A program made the translations under genes and the position numbers. The notes beneath the pieces were generated by a model that saw only the letters and a list, made by a program, of their open reading frames with translations, was not told the DNA's origin and searched no databases. From NCBI RefSeq assembly GCF_900110915.1, contig NZ_FOFG01000014.1, positions 45,454 through 109,453 on the forward strand: a DNA stretch of 64,000 bases, in the 5' to 3' direction. Shown here in pieces: positions 1-8,384 of the stretch. Origin of the DNA: Faunimonas pinastri (lineage in GTDB: Bacteria; Pseudomonadota; Alphaproteobacteria; Rhizobiales; Afifellaceae). Within the stretch, counting starts at the first letter, position 1. Each line of letters starts with the position of its first letter.

Positions 1-331
1 GTTCGCCCAGGGCGTCGTCATCCAGAACTTCGTCGCCGGCAGCAACGGGGGTGGTCTCCTCGACCGCTTCCTCAGTGGTCGCGGTCAGCTCGGGCTCGCC
101 GAGATCCTCGATCTCCTCGATGATTTCGCCATCGTTCTGGTCTTCGACCTCAAGGTCGGACAGGATCGCATCGATGCTGTCGAACTCGCTCGGGTCGATT
201 TGCTCATGCGCACCGGTATTCATCGGGTCCATTGTGTCTATTTCCTCTTGCAGTGTGTCGAACTCAGAAAGCAACGCGCTCTCTATGTCGTCGTCTATAC
301 TGCGCAGAGTTTCGGATAGCGGCTGGGACAT
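1..331 (-). CDS. Acidic protein, partial (3' end beyond window)
   Basis: An open frame runs leftward from an ATG at 331 and is still open at the window edge, giving about 110 visible codons. The visible protein begins MSQPLSETLRSIDDDI. It is extremely acidic, contains no lysine and has a single arginine. No domain is recognised. Acidic low-complexity composition fits a scaffold, a DNA mimic or a disordered tail, but nothing here decides between these. It lies last in the minus-strand run that starts with the DnaQ-like exonuclease. Confidence 0.55.
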   Translation of the reverse strand, partial: MSQPLSETLRSIDDDIESALLSEFDTLQEEIDTMDPMNTGAHEQIDPSEFDSIDAILSDLEVEDQNDGEIIEEIEDLGEPELTATTEEAVEETTPVAAGDEVLDDDALGE

Positions 332-378
332 GCTTTCGATCCTGCGGAAAAGCGCGAACTAGCGAATAGGCGAAGGCG

Positions 379-633
379 CTAATTCACGACCGAGAGATGG
401 CTCGGTCGCTTCTTCGGAGAGGGGAGGGGAGGCGTCAGACGGCTGTTCACGGCCTGCGCGTAAGGATGCGGGACGCCGGCGATCATCTGCCCATATCGCT
501 CGGCCGTGTCGTGTCGGCCCAGAAGCCACTCCTTCGGCTCGCGACCGGTGGTGATCATCATGAGCACGGGCGGCTTCCGGAAGCGCGGGTAACACCCTGT
601 CACGCCGGCGCCGTTCTCGTTTGCAGCCTTCAT
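379..633 (-). CDS. Hypothetical protein (84 aa)
   Basis: Begins MKAANENGAGVTGCYP and ends in a proline- and basic-rich tail (PPLPSPKKRPS). No family is recognised. The start codon is three bases past the stop of the upstream membrane protein, and one copy of the 18-bp palindrome covers that stop-start junction. This tight coupling is the main support for the gene. Confidence 0.5.
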   Translation of the reverse strand: MKAANENGAGVTGCYPRFRKPPVLMMITTGREPKEWLLGRHDTAERYGQMIAGVPHPYAQAVNSRLTPPLPSPKKRPSHLSVVN

Positions 634-650
634 AAGTCAATCCTGACTGT
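633..650. promoter_or_regulatory. 18-bp palindrome copy 1
   Basis: TAAGTCAATCCTGACTGT matches the palindrome consensus TAAGTCAATATTGACTTA at 14 of 18 positions. It spans the TGA stop of the 637-894 gene and touches the ATG of the next gene, so the operator-like site is built into coding ends. No clear -10 element was found beside it. Confidence 0.6.
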
Positions 651-894
651 TGTCGGTGAGCGCGACAAAACCCAAGAGCGCGCACACGAGATGGAAGAGG
701 CGGGCGCCGAGCCAGAAGACAGGCGCCAGGGCGAGGGTGACGAGCGCGAGAAGGAGCGCCAGGACGCACATGGTCACCGCCCTGAGCGGCCAGTAGAGAG
801 CGATTACCAAGCTCTCCGGCGCGCGCCACAGATCCTGCAATGCTAGCTTGAGGGCATCCAGGCGACGCTCCGGCCGAATGATCCTAAGCCGCAC
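637..894 (-). CDS. Small membrane protein
   Basis: 85 residues from a GTG start at 894 that overlaps the end of the exonuclease gene; GAGGA lies just upstream. An amphipathic basic N-terminus (RIIRPERRLDALKLALQDLW) precedes hydrophobic stretches, about residues 29-58 (VIALYWPLRAVTMCVLALLL and onward) and 60-79, suggesting two membrane passes. Its function is unknown. Its position after nucleic acid enzymes gives no hint. Confidence 0.6.
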   Translation of the reverse strand: MRLRIIRPERRLDALKLALQDLWRAPESLVIALYWPLRAVTMCVLALLLALVTLALAPVFWLGARLFHLVCALLGFVALTDNSQD

Positions 895-1447
895 GAGCCA
901 GCTCCTCGATCTCCGGTAGCGTGTAGAAGCCCCAGTCCAGGCCCGCGAAGAAGCAGTCCATCATGACGCCAACGTCGTAGTCTGCTGCGTGCGCTTTGCT
1001 GGCGTCGTAGGGCATGTCGCAGGCGAAGCAGAGTTCACCGAGGTTCGGGCTTTTGCCAATGGGCGTTGCCCAGCGCCCCTGTAGCATCGTGTCGACGGTG
1101 GGCTTCTCGATCGGCGGCAAGCCGACCCGCTTGAACTCGTAGTTCAGGAACGGCAGGTCGAAGCCGTCACCGTTGTGGGCCACGATCATATCGGCGCGCG
1201 AAAGCACGGCATGAGCCTTCGGCGCGACCATGTCCCAGGTCGGGCAGCCGACGAGATCGCCCAGACTGATCTTGTGGACACGCTGCGCTTCAATGCCGAT
1301 GGAGCGCTGGGGATCGATGCGCTGGTTCAGCTCGAACACCCGCTTGCGCGAGCGGAGGTCCCACAGTCCCGCATAGAACTCGACCAGACGATGGTCGCCG
1401 GGCTCAAGGCCGGTGGTTTCAATATCGGTGCCGGCGAGAAGGGTCAT
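884..1447 (-). CDS. DnaQ-like 3'-5' exonuclease (DEDDh)
   Basis: 187 residues carrying all three exonuclease motifs. ExoI is DIETTGLEPGDHRLVEF with the two metal-binding acids, ExoII is AHNGDGFDLPFL, and ExoIII is HAADYDVGVM with the catalytic His and Asp. Proteins of this family remove 3' nucleotides from DNA or RNA; as a separate polypeptide it could proofread for the phage DnaE polymerase, which carries no such domain. The ATG overlaps the stop of the neighbouring small gene by 4 bases. The proofreading role is inferred from the gene set. Confidence 0.88.
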   Translation of the reverse strand: MTLLAGTDIETTGLEPGDHRLVEFYAGLWDLRSRKRVFELNQRIDPQRSIGIEAQRVHKISLGDLVGCPTWDMVAPKAHAVLSRADMIVAHNGDGFDLPFLNYEFKRVGLPPIEKPTVDTMLQGRWATPIGKSPNLGELCFACDMPYDASKAHAADYDVGVMMDCFFAGLDWGFYTLPEIEELARAA

Positions 1448-1656
1448 TTGTTAGCCTTTGCTTCACAGGCCCGTCGGGCACTGGAGAGAGTAGGGTGCAG
1501 CCCGGTGTAGATGATGATCCCGTTCCGGATGACACTCGCGAGGTACGGATCGATGGTGCGATCGACGTGATTGACTGCCAGTGTCACGTTGTCTGATCCG
1601 CGCTCCATAGCTTGACCTTTGTTCAAGGTTGGAGACTTCCAACTCACTTCCATCAT
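1444..1656 (-). CDS. Hypothetical protein (about 70 aa)
   Basis: Starts in a TGATG overlap with the HNH gene at 1653-1656. A second ATG at 1608 would give a 54-residue form (MERGSDNVTLAVNHVD). The core TIDPYLASVIRNGIIIYTGLHPT is followed by a basic tail ending ACEAKANK. No family is recognised. Both ends overlap neighbours, which supports translation. Confidence 0.55.
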   Translation of the reverse strand: MMEVSWKSPTLNKGQAMERGSDNVTLAVNHVDRTIDPYLASVIRNGIIIYTGLHPTLSSARRACEAKANK

Positions 1657-2201
1657 ACGTGACGCCAGGTCCTTTCTTCACGAATGTCGCTGATGGTTCC
1701 GCGACTGACCCCGTGTTTCATAGCGAGATCGGTCACGGTTGCGTCCGATTGGCGGATGGCGATGACGTCATCCGGGGTGAGCTTGGAGTTGCCGTTTGCA
1801 GTACCGCGGGTGGCTTTCAAACCGTGGGCGAAGGCGTGCTTCTCCTGGTCGCTGCGGCTCGCCCATTCCAGGTTACCGACGGAGTTGTCGGTCTTGTCGC
1901 CGCTCTTGTGGTTGACCTCGGGCAGGTTGTCCGGGTTCGGGATCAGGGCCAGACCGATCACCCGGTTCACCAGGACCGACTTGCTGATGCCGTCGAACGT
2001 CATGGTGAAGTACAGACGCTCCGTCTTGCGGTGGAGCGACGGCTTCACCCGGCGATAGACCCACTTCTTGCCTTCCATGAGGACGGTGCGGATCGCGCTC
2101 TTCGGTGCCGGCGCTCTGTACCAAACGGAGCCGTCTTCTCGGGCAACGTAGACCCGGTAGCGAAGCGCCCGGAGGATCCAGGCGTCCTTAGACCAAGTCA
2201 T
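1653..2201 (-). CDS. HNH endonuclease with C-terminal HTH
   Basis: 182 residues. The centre carries a homing-type HNH signature (NRVIGLALIPNPDNLPEVNHKSGDKTDNSVGNLEWAS, quoted here only for residues N-R-V, V-N-H and N-L-E-W). The C-terminus (LTPDDVIAIRQ, then VTDLAMKHGVSRGTIS) is a typical helix-turn-helix for site recognition. Such enzymes nick or cut DNA to promote their own spread. It adjoins a second HNH gene by a 4-base overlap, so the pair may be a mobile insertion between the zinc-ribbon gene and the exonuclease. Confidence 0.85.
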   Translation of the reverse strand: MTWSKDAWILRALRYRVYVAREDGSVWYRAPAPKSAIRTVLMEGKKWVYRRVKPSLHRKTERLYFTMTFDGISKSVLVNRVIGLALIPNPDNLPEVNHKSGDKTDNSVGNLEWASRSDQEKHAFAHGLKATRGTANGNSKLTPDDVIAIRQSDATVTDLAMKHGVSRGTISDIREERTWRHV

Positions 2202-2764
2202 GCGGCTCTCCCGAATTCACCGAAGGCGCGCTTCGCCGCGTGCTCGTAGGCGTCGCGCGCCTCAGCCGCTGTCGCGAAGCTGCCAAGAAATTTAGCTGTT
2301 CCCTTGATGGTGATTTGGGCGAGCCAACGACCGTTTCGTTCGCGAACTCCTTTAATGCCGCTGGTGTTGTTCGACGGCGCGTTCTTGTTTGCGGCGCTCT
2401 CGCCCCCGTCAGCGAGACGGAGATTCTCAAATCGGTTGTTCCTGGGGTTTGTGTCGATGTGATCGACAATTCGGTCGGGCCAAGTGCCGGTGACTAGAGC
2501 CCAGATGACGCGTTGTCCGAGAAGAGGAGCGCCGTCGACTGTCAGCTTGAGATATCCATCAGGGCGGAAGCCGCCAGCAAGCGCACCAGCCAAGCAGCCA
2601 CGACCAGGCCGCGTGACGCGCCAGCGCAGTTCTCCCGTGCTGGGCTCATAGCTGAGAACTTCGCGTAGGCGTTCAATCGTAGGCAGCGGACGAACCCTTT
2701 TAGGCCCAATCTGAGTGATGCCCTCCAGCAACTCAGATCTCCCGAGTTTTGGCGGAACCGACAC
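2198..2764 (-). CDS. HNH endonuclease with AP2-like DNA-binding domain
   Basis: 188 residues. The HNH core shows QRVIWALVTGTWP, VDHIDTNPRNNRFENLR and NKNAPSNNTSGIKGV. The C-terminal part (RNGRWLAQITIKGTAKFLG, then FATAAEARDAYEHAA) is an AP2-like beta-sheet DNA-binding domain. The likely start is a GTG at 2764, inside the last 32 bases of the zinc-ribbon gene, though the conserved part begins only around PTIERLREVLSYEP. The overlap suggests insertion of a homing gene close to a host gene end. Confidence 0.82.
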   Translation of the reverse strand: MSVPPKLGRSELLEGITQIGPKRVRPLPTIERLREVLSYEPSTGELRWRVTRPGRGCLAGALAGGFRPDGYLKLTVDGAPLLGQRVIWALVTGTWPDRIVDHIDTNPRNNRFENLRLADGGESAANKNAPSNNTSGIKGVRERNGRWLAQITIKGTAKFLGSFATAAEARDAYEHAAKRAFGEFGRAA

Positions 2765-3077
2765 GGCCCTTGCCCTCGATCGACACAGAGCGGGCGCGCG
2801 CTTGCACTTCGACCCGATGTCCGCTCTTCTGATCGACGTTGCCGAGCCAACCGAACCAGCGATTGATCCAATCGACGACCCGCATCATGCGGGCGGCTGC
2901 GTTGTAGTCCTCGCGCGTCAGCAGATCGGAACCGCACTCGGGGCAGGGCGTGCCGATCAGGTGCGGGCCGAACTTCTGGTGCGGAGCGACGTAGCCGCAT
3001 CCCGAATTGTCACAGACGAGGCGACCAGCGTCATCGGGATCGAAGTGAATGAGCTTCTTTGCGGGCTTTGCGCGCAT
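2733..3077 (-). CDS. Zinc-ribbon protein
   Basis: 114 residues. Two cysteine pairs, CDNSGCGYV near residue 22 and CPECGSDLL near residue 45, form a probable zinc ribbon; the second has the classic CPxCG knuckle. The C-terminal half is basic with a Trp-rich helix (VVDWINRWFGWLG). It may bind nucleic acid or act as a transcription accessory; the partner is unknown. It overlaps the gene upstream by 47 bases and the HNH gene downstream by 32 bases. Confidence 0.65.
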   Translation of the reverse strand: MRAKPAKKLIHFDPDDAGRLVCDNSGCGYVAPHQKFGPHLIGTPCPECGSDLLTREDYNAAARMMRVVDWINRWFGWLGNVDQKSGHRVEVQARARSVSIEGKGRVGSAKTREI

Positions 3078-3279
3078 TGAGGAGTTCTTTCCTGACGTTG
3101 TAGATGGTGTCGGTGAGGTCCCAGGGAACGAGCCCGGAGACCGTGTCGAACAGCGAGTTGACCACCAGGTAGAGCTCGCGATCGGTGATCTTGCCTTGTT
3201 CGTGCTGGTGAACCCGCTCGGCGAGGGCTTCCACGACCTTGCGTGAAAGCTCGCCCTGGATGTCCTCCCAGGAGGGCAT
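3031..3279 (-). CDS. Hypothetical protein (82 aa)
   Basis: Begins MPSWEDIQGELSRKVVEAL and is predicted to be all helical, with a basic C-terminus (RKARKEAHSLRSR). No family is recognised. It starts four bases after the HD-hydrolase stop and overlaps the zinc-ribbon gene, so it is probably part of the same transcript. The long overlap leaves the true 3' boundary less certain. Confidence 0.5.
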   Translation of the reverse strand: MPSWEDIQGELSRKVVEALAERVHQHEQGKITDRELYLVVNSLFDTVSGLVPWDLTDTIYNVRKELLNARKARKEAHSLRSR

Positions 3280-3282
3280 GGC

Positions 3283-3912
3283 TCAGGGATTGCCGGGGTT
3301 CATGGCGCGCGCCTGGCGCTCCGGGGTCCACAGCTCGTAGAAGCGGGCGAGGAAGCGCTGCTTGGCTTCGTAGGGCAGCCAGCACTCGATGGTCACCGGG
3401 GCGACGACGCTGTCGTCATGGAGCTTCCCGCTTTCCCAGTCTTCGCCGGCGCGCTTGGGAACGACCTGGTTGACCTCGGCCGCGGCAAGCGCTTCGTCGG
3501 CCGCCTTGACCGACGGCGGATAGGGGAACTGCAGACCGAAGCGCCGGGCGATGGCGTGCTCGTTGGCGTCCTCGACCTTCTTGAAGGGTGCTCGGAACAG
3601 CGGGTCGTACTTGAGCGGGCGGATCAGGTCGCCGTTGTAGGCTTCGGAGCCGTCGTGCAGCAGACGCTCCAGCGCTTCTTCCTCGGGCCCGAGATAGGAG
3701 GCGAGAACCGAATGCTCCGCGACCGAATAGAAGATCCGCTCCTTGTGCGCCGGATGCTGGATCGCGCCGTTGTAGCGGCAGCGGGTGGCTAGGTGATGCG
3801 CAAGCGTCTCGATCTCGACCTCCAGCGGGCGCGGGTCGAGCGGCCAGAACTTGCTGCCGGCGGCGGTGTGCATGTACTTCCCGATGCGATCGGGCTGAAC
3901 GATGGCGTTCAT
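3283..3912 (-). CDS. HD-domain hydrolase, YfbR-type nucleotidase candidate
   Basis: The ATG at 3912 (MNAIVQPDRIG) is preferred over an upstream TTG that lies in the operator and promoter. Conserved features are VAEHSV and LLHDGSEAYNGDLIRPLK, the H...HD...D metal set of the HD superfamily. Phage homologues of this shape are usually annotated as 5'-deoxynucleotidases, which would feed nucleotide pools together with dUTPase, ThyX and the reductase nearby. The specific substrate is inferred. It has its own promoter and palindrome copy at 3952-3997. Confidence 0.8.
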   Translation of the reverse strand: MNAIVQPDRIGKYMHTAAGSKFWPLDPRPLEVEIETLAHHLATRCRYNGAIQHPAHKERIFYSVAEHSVLASYLGPEEEALERLLHDGSEAYNGDLIRPLKYDPLFRAPFKKVEDANEHAIARRFGLQFPYPPSVKAADEALAAAEVNQVVPKRAGEDWESGKLHDDSVVAPVTIECWLPYEAKQRFLARFYELWTPERQARAMNPGNP

Positions 3913-3951
3913 CAGTCTGTCCTGTGCGTGTGTGTTGCGCTCTGTCAGTAA

Positions 3952-3997
3952 GTTATAGCTGACAGAGCGCGGGTTGCGATAGGTCAATATTGACTTA
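3952..3997 (-). promoter_or_regulatory. Promoter plus palindrome copy 2 for the HD hydrolase
   Basis: Palindrome copy at 3980-3997 (17 of 18). Directly beside it, on the minus strand, ATCGCA (3975-3980), a 17-nt spacer and TATAAC (3952-3957) form a promoter. The -10 box lies in the loop of a perfect 12-bp inverted repeat at 3937-3970 (GCGCTCTGTCAG and its complement). The leader then carries ACACACACGCACAGGAC before the ATG. Confidence 0.65.
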
Positions 3998-5335
3998 TCA
4001 AACGGAACGCGAAGATGCCTTCAGGTTCTTCGAGAGGGACTCCCGATCCATTTTTAGCGCTTTCGCGATAGTGCGAATGGACTCGCCAGCTTCGTGGCGA
4101 CGCTTGGCCTCGGCGAACTTCTCCTCGTAGGTAGCGAAGGTCTGCGGGGCGGCGGGAGCTTCGATGTCGGGCTTACCCTTCGCTTCAACGAAGTCCTGGG
4201 CGAGCGCCTTCGGAGCCGACTTCCCGGAATGCACACGCGGGGCCTGCTTGACCGGCGGTGCCTTCTGCCGCTCGTTCTTGGCAGCCTCGGTGATCGCCGC
4301 GCTCATGTCGCCGGACACCGCGGCCGCGACCGCCGCCTTGACGTCCTTGGGTTCGATGCGGGCAGCAGTCTCGACGAAGCCCCGGCGGAAGTTCGACTTC
4401 TTGGGCTTCGAGGCTGTCGCCTTAACGGGCGTAGTCTGGACTTCGATGCCTTTCTGGGTCGTGCTGCCGCCGACGACAACTTCCTCCAGGACGCCGATGT
4501 GATTGCCGGCGAGCACCGCCGCTACGATGGCGCGACCTTCTTCGTCCTCGATCGCGGAGATCTTACCCGCCACCTTCTGGTAGACGCCCTTCGGCAGCTC
4601 GGCCACGAGGTGATAGGCGCAGGCCCGCATCTTGCCGGTCTCGATCGAAGGAACCGCGATCACGTCTGCCGGGCGAACCTTCGCCAGGAACACGGCTGTG
4701 CCGTAGCTGCCGTAGTTCTTGTTGCAAACGTGCAGTCCCGTCGAGCACAGGGTCCGGCGATTGTCGTCGACCTTCTCGGTGGGCATCGACACGCGAGAGC
4801 CGAGACGCTGCTCGACCTTGCCGGTATGCGTGTCCACGAAGACGCCGGGCTTGTCGCGGTGGGGCGTCAGGAACTTGTAGACGACGATGGAGCCGTCATC
4901 GGCGATCGGCAGATCACCGTTGCGCATGAACTGCAGGAGCTCGTCCGCGCTGTGTTTGTGCGGGATGCGGGCGAAGTCGTCCATGAAGGCGGCGAGAGCC
5001 TCGGCGCCGAACCCGTGCGCGGCTTCTTCCACGTACTTCGTCAGCGGAGCTGCGTCCGGGATGACGGCCGCCGAGGTCTTCAGGGCAACCGTGCCGTTGG
5101 GCTGCGCTTCCATCGTAATGGCGCCCTGGGTCATCTCCGCCAGCTTCTGAGCCAGGGAGAATTCATCAAGGTCGATCTCCGCGCGATGGCGCGTGGCGAG
5201 TGGGATTGCGATGCGTTCCATGATTGACTGGGTGCGCCAGTTCTCCTGGGGCAACACCTCCGACGTTCCGTCTTCCAGGAACAGCGTGATGCCGTTCCGG
5301 CTGACGATGACGCCAACTGCTGTGACCATCTTCAT
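3998..5335 (-). CDS. rIIB: rIIB-like protein
   Basis: 445 residues, directly downstream of and overlapping rIIA by 4 bases, as in T4-type phages. The N-terminus (VTAVGVIVSRNGITLFLEDG) and the central region (LLQFMRNGDLPIADDGSIVVYKFL, cited for L-P-I-A-D-D-G) fit the RIIB family. The C-terminus ends in a helix-turn-helix-like segment (AGESIRTIAKALKMDRESLS). In T4, rIIA and rIIB mediate exclusion and lysis-timing effects at the membrane; the role here is unproven. The low-complexity linker holds SGDMSAAI, which recurs in the 43940-44638 protein. Confidence 0.8.
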   Translation of the reverse strand: MKMVTAVGVIVSRNGITLFLEDGTSEVLPQENWRTQSIMERIAIPLATRHRAEIDLDEFSLAQKLAEMTQGAITMEAQPNGTVALKTSAAVIPDAAPLTKYVEEAAHGFGAEALAAFMDDFARIPHKHSADELLQFMRNGDLPIADDGSIVVYKFLTPHRDKPGVFVDTHTGKVEQRLGSRVSMPTEKVDDNRRTLCSTGLHVCNKNYGSYGTAVFLAKVRPADVIAVPSIETGKMRACAYHLVAELPKGVYQKVAGKISAIEDEEGRAIVAAVLAGNHIGVLEEVVVGGSTTQKGIEVQTTPVKATASKPKKSNFRRGFVETAARIEPKDVKAAVAAAVSGDMSAAITEAAKNERQKAPPVKQAPRVHSGKSAPKALAQDFVEAKGKPDIEAPAAPQTFATYEEKFAEAKRRHEAGESIRTIAKALKMDRESLSKNLKASSRSV

Positions 5336-7692
5336 TCTGCGTTCGTCTCCGTCTTGGGCTGGTTTGTGGTCGCTTTGGCCGCTTTCTCGACCAGGGGAAG
5401 GATGATCTCGAGGCTCTCGGTCGTGGTCTCGAAGGATGGGGTTTTGAGCACTGCCGCCAGCGGTCTGAGGTGAGCCAGACGCACCGTCAGCTTCGCTCGC
5501 TCTTTAAGATCGCGAATTCGCGGTTCCGCTTTTTCAAGAACAGCGTCCACGAGCTTCTTGAACCGTTCCTGACGCTCGCACTCCTCGTTGTAGTTTCCGG
5601 CCATCGAGTAGGAGCCGCCGGGCTTTACCCGGAACAACAAGCTGGCGCAGAGGATCAAATCCCAGCACGCATCTGCACCTTTGCTGGCGCGATAAGGCTC
5701 GGCGAAGGCCGCGTACGCCGCGCGCCGAGAATGCAACATGAGTTCGGATGCGAGCACGCTCTCCGGGTCTCGATGCATTATGGCTTCGTGACACTGCGCC
5801 GCCATCAGCATGAAGACGTCCTCGGGACGCGGCTTCTTCAGCCGTTTCTCCAGGCGCTCAAGGATGATGTCCTCGATAGCTCTCGCGCCTGAATCCAGGA
5901 GCTTCTTCTGCTCCCGGATCCCGGTAATCAGTGCCGTCGCCGGAACCAGCTTGTTCAACAGGCGAATGCAGAACTGTGGCTGGCTTGTCGCACCGAACGA
6001 GACGGCAGGCACATCGTGGTGCGAGTATTTGGACATTGCCAGGAATGCCGCTGGCTCGGCGAGCGTCTTTGGCCGGTCCACATAGGCTCGTTTCTCATAC
6101 GCACTGACCGCCAGGTCCGCGAGCGCGAGGTACTTGGGCTTGTTATCGATCACCGTCGCTGGATCAGGCTTCGGCTTCTTCTCCCGCTTGATGCGATCGA
6201 GGAGCTCGGTGGTCATACCGTGCTTGGCCGCCCGCTCCCGGATATCCTTCAGTTCGGCTTCGCCGAGCTTGGGATCGATCAGAAAGTAGCCAACTCCGCC
6301 CCTCTTGAGCGCCGTTTCGCGGTTTGGCGCGATAACCAAATGCAGTTGCGTCATCGCCTGTTGATCAGACGGGGACTGGTGGCCGTAGCTGTCGTCCGAC
6401 TTGCGAATTGGAAGCAGCCGCCCGGTCTTCTTCTCCCGGTAGAAGAGCCGCCCCATGTGGTTCGCGCCCGTCACTCGCAGCGTCCGGCGGCGGACCTGTT
6501 CGATGGCCTCGTCACGGAAGGTGCCAGGATAGGGCCATTTCTTGTAGCGGCGCGCGAACTCACGGCGATGATCGGGAAATCGGCTAACCGCGTAGCGCCC
6601 AAAATCCGCTGACTTGATCGTTCTCGTCTTAGCTATGGCGATGGCGATCTCGTCGGCGCCGGCGTGGACCCGCCGATCGATTTTCTCACCGGTAAAGTCG
6701 AAGTCCGCCAGAGTCAGTCGAGTGACGTTCTTGAGCCGCGCTTCGATGACCCTGTTCGTCTCGCGCTTCCCGATCGCCTGAACCTCATGCACGAGCTTCC
6801 GCAGAACTCTCTTGAGAGTAGCGATTGTGAGATCGTCCATCTGCAGGTCTTCGCGAGAGGGCGTGACCGAGATCGTGTCCGGTTCAGCGCAGACCACCAG
6901 ACCCATCCAATCGATGCAGAGCGCCTCCGCTTGACGCTGGAGCGTCCTGAGCTCCGTCGAGTCACGAAGCGGATACAGGACGTTCCCATAAAGGACGTGA
7001 ATGCCCTGAAGGTTGGGAACCAGGCCGTAGCCTTGCTTCCGCAATTCCGCGTAATCGTAGTGATTAAGCAGCTCGCCGTTCAGCTCCACCTTGATGCCAC
7101 TGTTCCTTGCGTCGGCTTTAATGATGCGCTCGAACTCCAAGCGGTGATCCAGCAGCCGCTCGACTGTCAGCGGGATCGTGACCGTCAGACCACTCTCGTC
7201 CGTCGGCGTGGACACCATCGGCCGCACCGCGGGCAAGCCGCCCGTGCTTTCGTCGCCGATGTGCATGGCGTAGATGGTCTTGACGCCTTCATGGCAGCTC
7301 GCGACCGTGAAGTGATCGGTATAGGCAAAGGGTGACTTCGACCCGAGGCCGAAGCCGCCGGTTTGGGTAGAGTCAGCGGTCTTGGTGGAGCCGAAATAGG
7401 TGGCGTAGATCTCCTCGATCCGGTCGTCAGCGATGCCGGGGCCGAAATCCTGGATCGTAAGCGCGGTTTCCGTCAGCGTGACCTTCACCGGCAGGTCCGG
7501 TTGACCCACCATGATGTGCGCATCGATCGCGTTCCGGACGACCTCGCGCACGACGGCGAGCTTCTTGTCGCGGTAGAGCGCGTCGGACAGGATCTTGAAG
7601 GCATGTGCGGAAGCAGCGATTTGAAAGTTGCGGGCTGCACCGCCTCCGACAATCGCGTAGTTGTTGTTCTCCGCAAGCGCATTTACTTGCAT
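5332..7692 (-). CDS. rIIA: rIIA-like GHKL ATPase
   Basis: 786 residues. The N-terminal GHKL ATPase fold is clear: VREVVRNAIDAH (N box), DFGPGIADDRI (G1) and TGGFGLGSKSPFAY (G2). The rest is a long divergent region typical of RIIA. It pairs with rIIB downstream. The gene has its own promoter and palindrome upstream and one of the clearest CACACACGAGGA leaders, with GAGGAAG placed before the ATG. Membrane or exclusion function is inferred from T4 only. Confidence 0.85.
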   Translation of the reverse strand: MQVNALAENNNYAIVGGGAARNFQIAASAHAFKILSDALYRDKKLAVVREVVRNAIDAHIMVGQPDLPVKVTLTETALTIQDFGPGIADDRIEEIYATYFGSTKTADSTQTGGFGLGSKSPFAYTDHFTVASCHEGVKTIYAMHIGDESTGGLPAVRPMVSTPTDESGLTVTIPLTVERLLDHRLEFERIIKADARNSGIKVELNGELLNHYDYAELRKQGYGLVPNLQGIHVLYGNVLYPLRDSTELRTLQRQAEALCIDWMGLVVCAEPDTISVTPSREDLQMDDLTIATLKRVLRKLVHEVQAIGKRETNRVIEARLKNVTRLTLADFDFTGEKIDRRVHAGADEIAIAIAKTRTIKSADFGRYAVSRFPDHRREFARRYKKWPYPGTFRDEAIEQVRRRTLRVTGANHMGRLFYREKKTGRLLPIRKSDDSYGHQSPSDQQAMTQLHLVIAPNRETALKRGGVGYFLIDPKLGEAELKDIRERAAKHGMTTELLDRIKREKKPKPDPATVIDNKPKYLALADLAVSAYEKRAYVDRPKTLAEPAAFLAMSKYSHHDVPAVSFGATSQPQFCIRLLNKLVPATALITGIREQKKLLDSGARAIEDIILERLEKRLKKPRPEDVFMLMAAQCHEAIMHRDPESVLASELMLHSRRAAYAAFAEPYRASKGADACWDLILCASLLFRVKPGGSYSMAGNYNEECERQERFKKLVDAVLEKAEPRIRDLKERAKLTVRLAHLRPLAAVLKTPSFETTTESLEIILPLVEKAAKATTNQPKTETNAE

Positions 7693-7696
7693 TGAT

Positions 7697-7772
7697 CTTC
7701 CTCGTGTGTGTGATCGCGTCTGAATTACATTAGCAACTCAGACGCGGGATGCAGTAGGTAAGTATTTACTTA
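7697..7772 (-). promoter_or_regulatory. rIIA promoter, palindrome copy 3 and conserved leader
   Basis: Palindrome copy at 7755-7772 (14 of 18). The promoter reads ACTGCA (7750-7755), 17 nt, TAATGT (7727-7732) on the minus strand. The -10 box lies in the loop of a perfect 9-bp inverted repeat at 7715-7746 (CGCGTCTGA). The leader at 7697-7712 is CACACACACGAGGAAG and includes the ribosome-binding site. The architecture copies that of the HD-hydrolase promoter. Confidence 0.62.
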
Positions 7773-8384
7773 CTAGTGAAGCCAAATTTCGGAGTGCTCA
7801 CGGGCGATCTCCTGCATCCGATCCGTGAGAACCTGCTTGCACGCCTCTGTCCGCTCGCCGAGGTCCAGAGTGTTGATCAGGCAACTCGTGCCCTCGATAT
7901 CGCGCCCTACCTGGTCAACTCCGCCTTCGATGAGGAGCTGGATAAGGGTCTGATAGGCGCGGTTCGCCGGCGGCTTCGTCGGATCTTCCTCGTATGTCGG
8001 CAGCGGCCTCAGAAGAACCAGGGTGTCGTAATAGAGCCTGGTCGTTTCGAGGCAGCGATCGGCATAGGCGGCGTACCGCTTTGCGAGCTCCGAGTCCGCG
8101 TTGTGCATGGTCAGCTCGCCCAATGCGTAGGCCAGCATGTCGAGCGGCGTGCGATCGGTGATGCAGGGCCTGGGCAGCTTCTGCAGATCCTTGATGTGCC
8201 GGTCGAGGAGCTTCTCCTGCGCCGTGATGCGTTCAGCCATGGGGAGATCAGCTACAGCGTCGTAGCCGAGCTCCTTCATCACCTTGGTTGTGGACGTTTC
8301 GTGGAAGTGGATGCCGAGATCCTCGGCAACCTTCTTCGCCAAAGTCGTCTTCCCGGTGCGATGTGCGCCGATCAAGCCGAACAT
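7773..8384 (-). CDS. P-loop nucleotide kinase-like protein (AAA_28 type)
   Basis: 203 residues with an N-terminal Walker A motif, GAHRTGKTTLA, right after MFGLI. ITDRTPLDMLAY resembles the Walker B/DR region of phage NadR-like and deoxynucleotide kinases. The position next to dUTPase and thymidylate synthase suggests phosphorylation of a nucleoside or nucleotide, but the substrate cannot be read from sequence. The stop overlaps nothing; the start overlaps the dUTPase stop. Confidence 0.75.
   Translation of the reverse strand: MFGLIGAHRTGKTTLAKKVAEDLGIHFHETSTTKVMKELGYDAVADLPMAERITAQEKLLDRHIKDLQKLPRPCITDRTPLDMLAYALGELTMHNADSELAKRYAAYADRCLETTRLYYDTLVLLRPLPTYEEDPTKPPANRAYQTLIQLLIEGGVDQVGRDIEGTSCLINTLDLGERTEACKQVLTDRMQEIAREHSEIWLH

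Noticed and set aside
1600..1630. Palindrome CTTGACCTTTGTTCAAGG as part of the operator family
   Set aside because: Different sequence and spacing, and it lies within a coding region without promoter boxes.
3283..3987. Longer HD-hydrolase start at 3987
   Set aside because: That TTG lies in the palindrome and upstream of the -10 box; the ATG at 3912 follows the leader.
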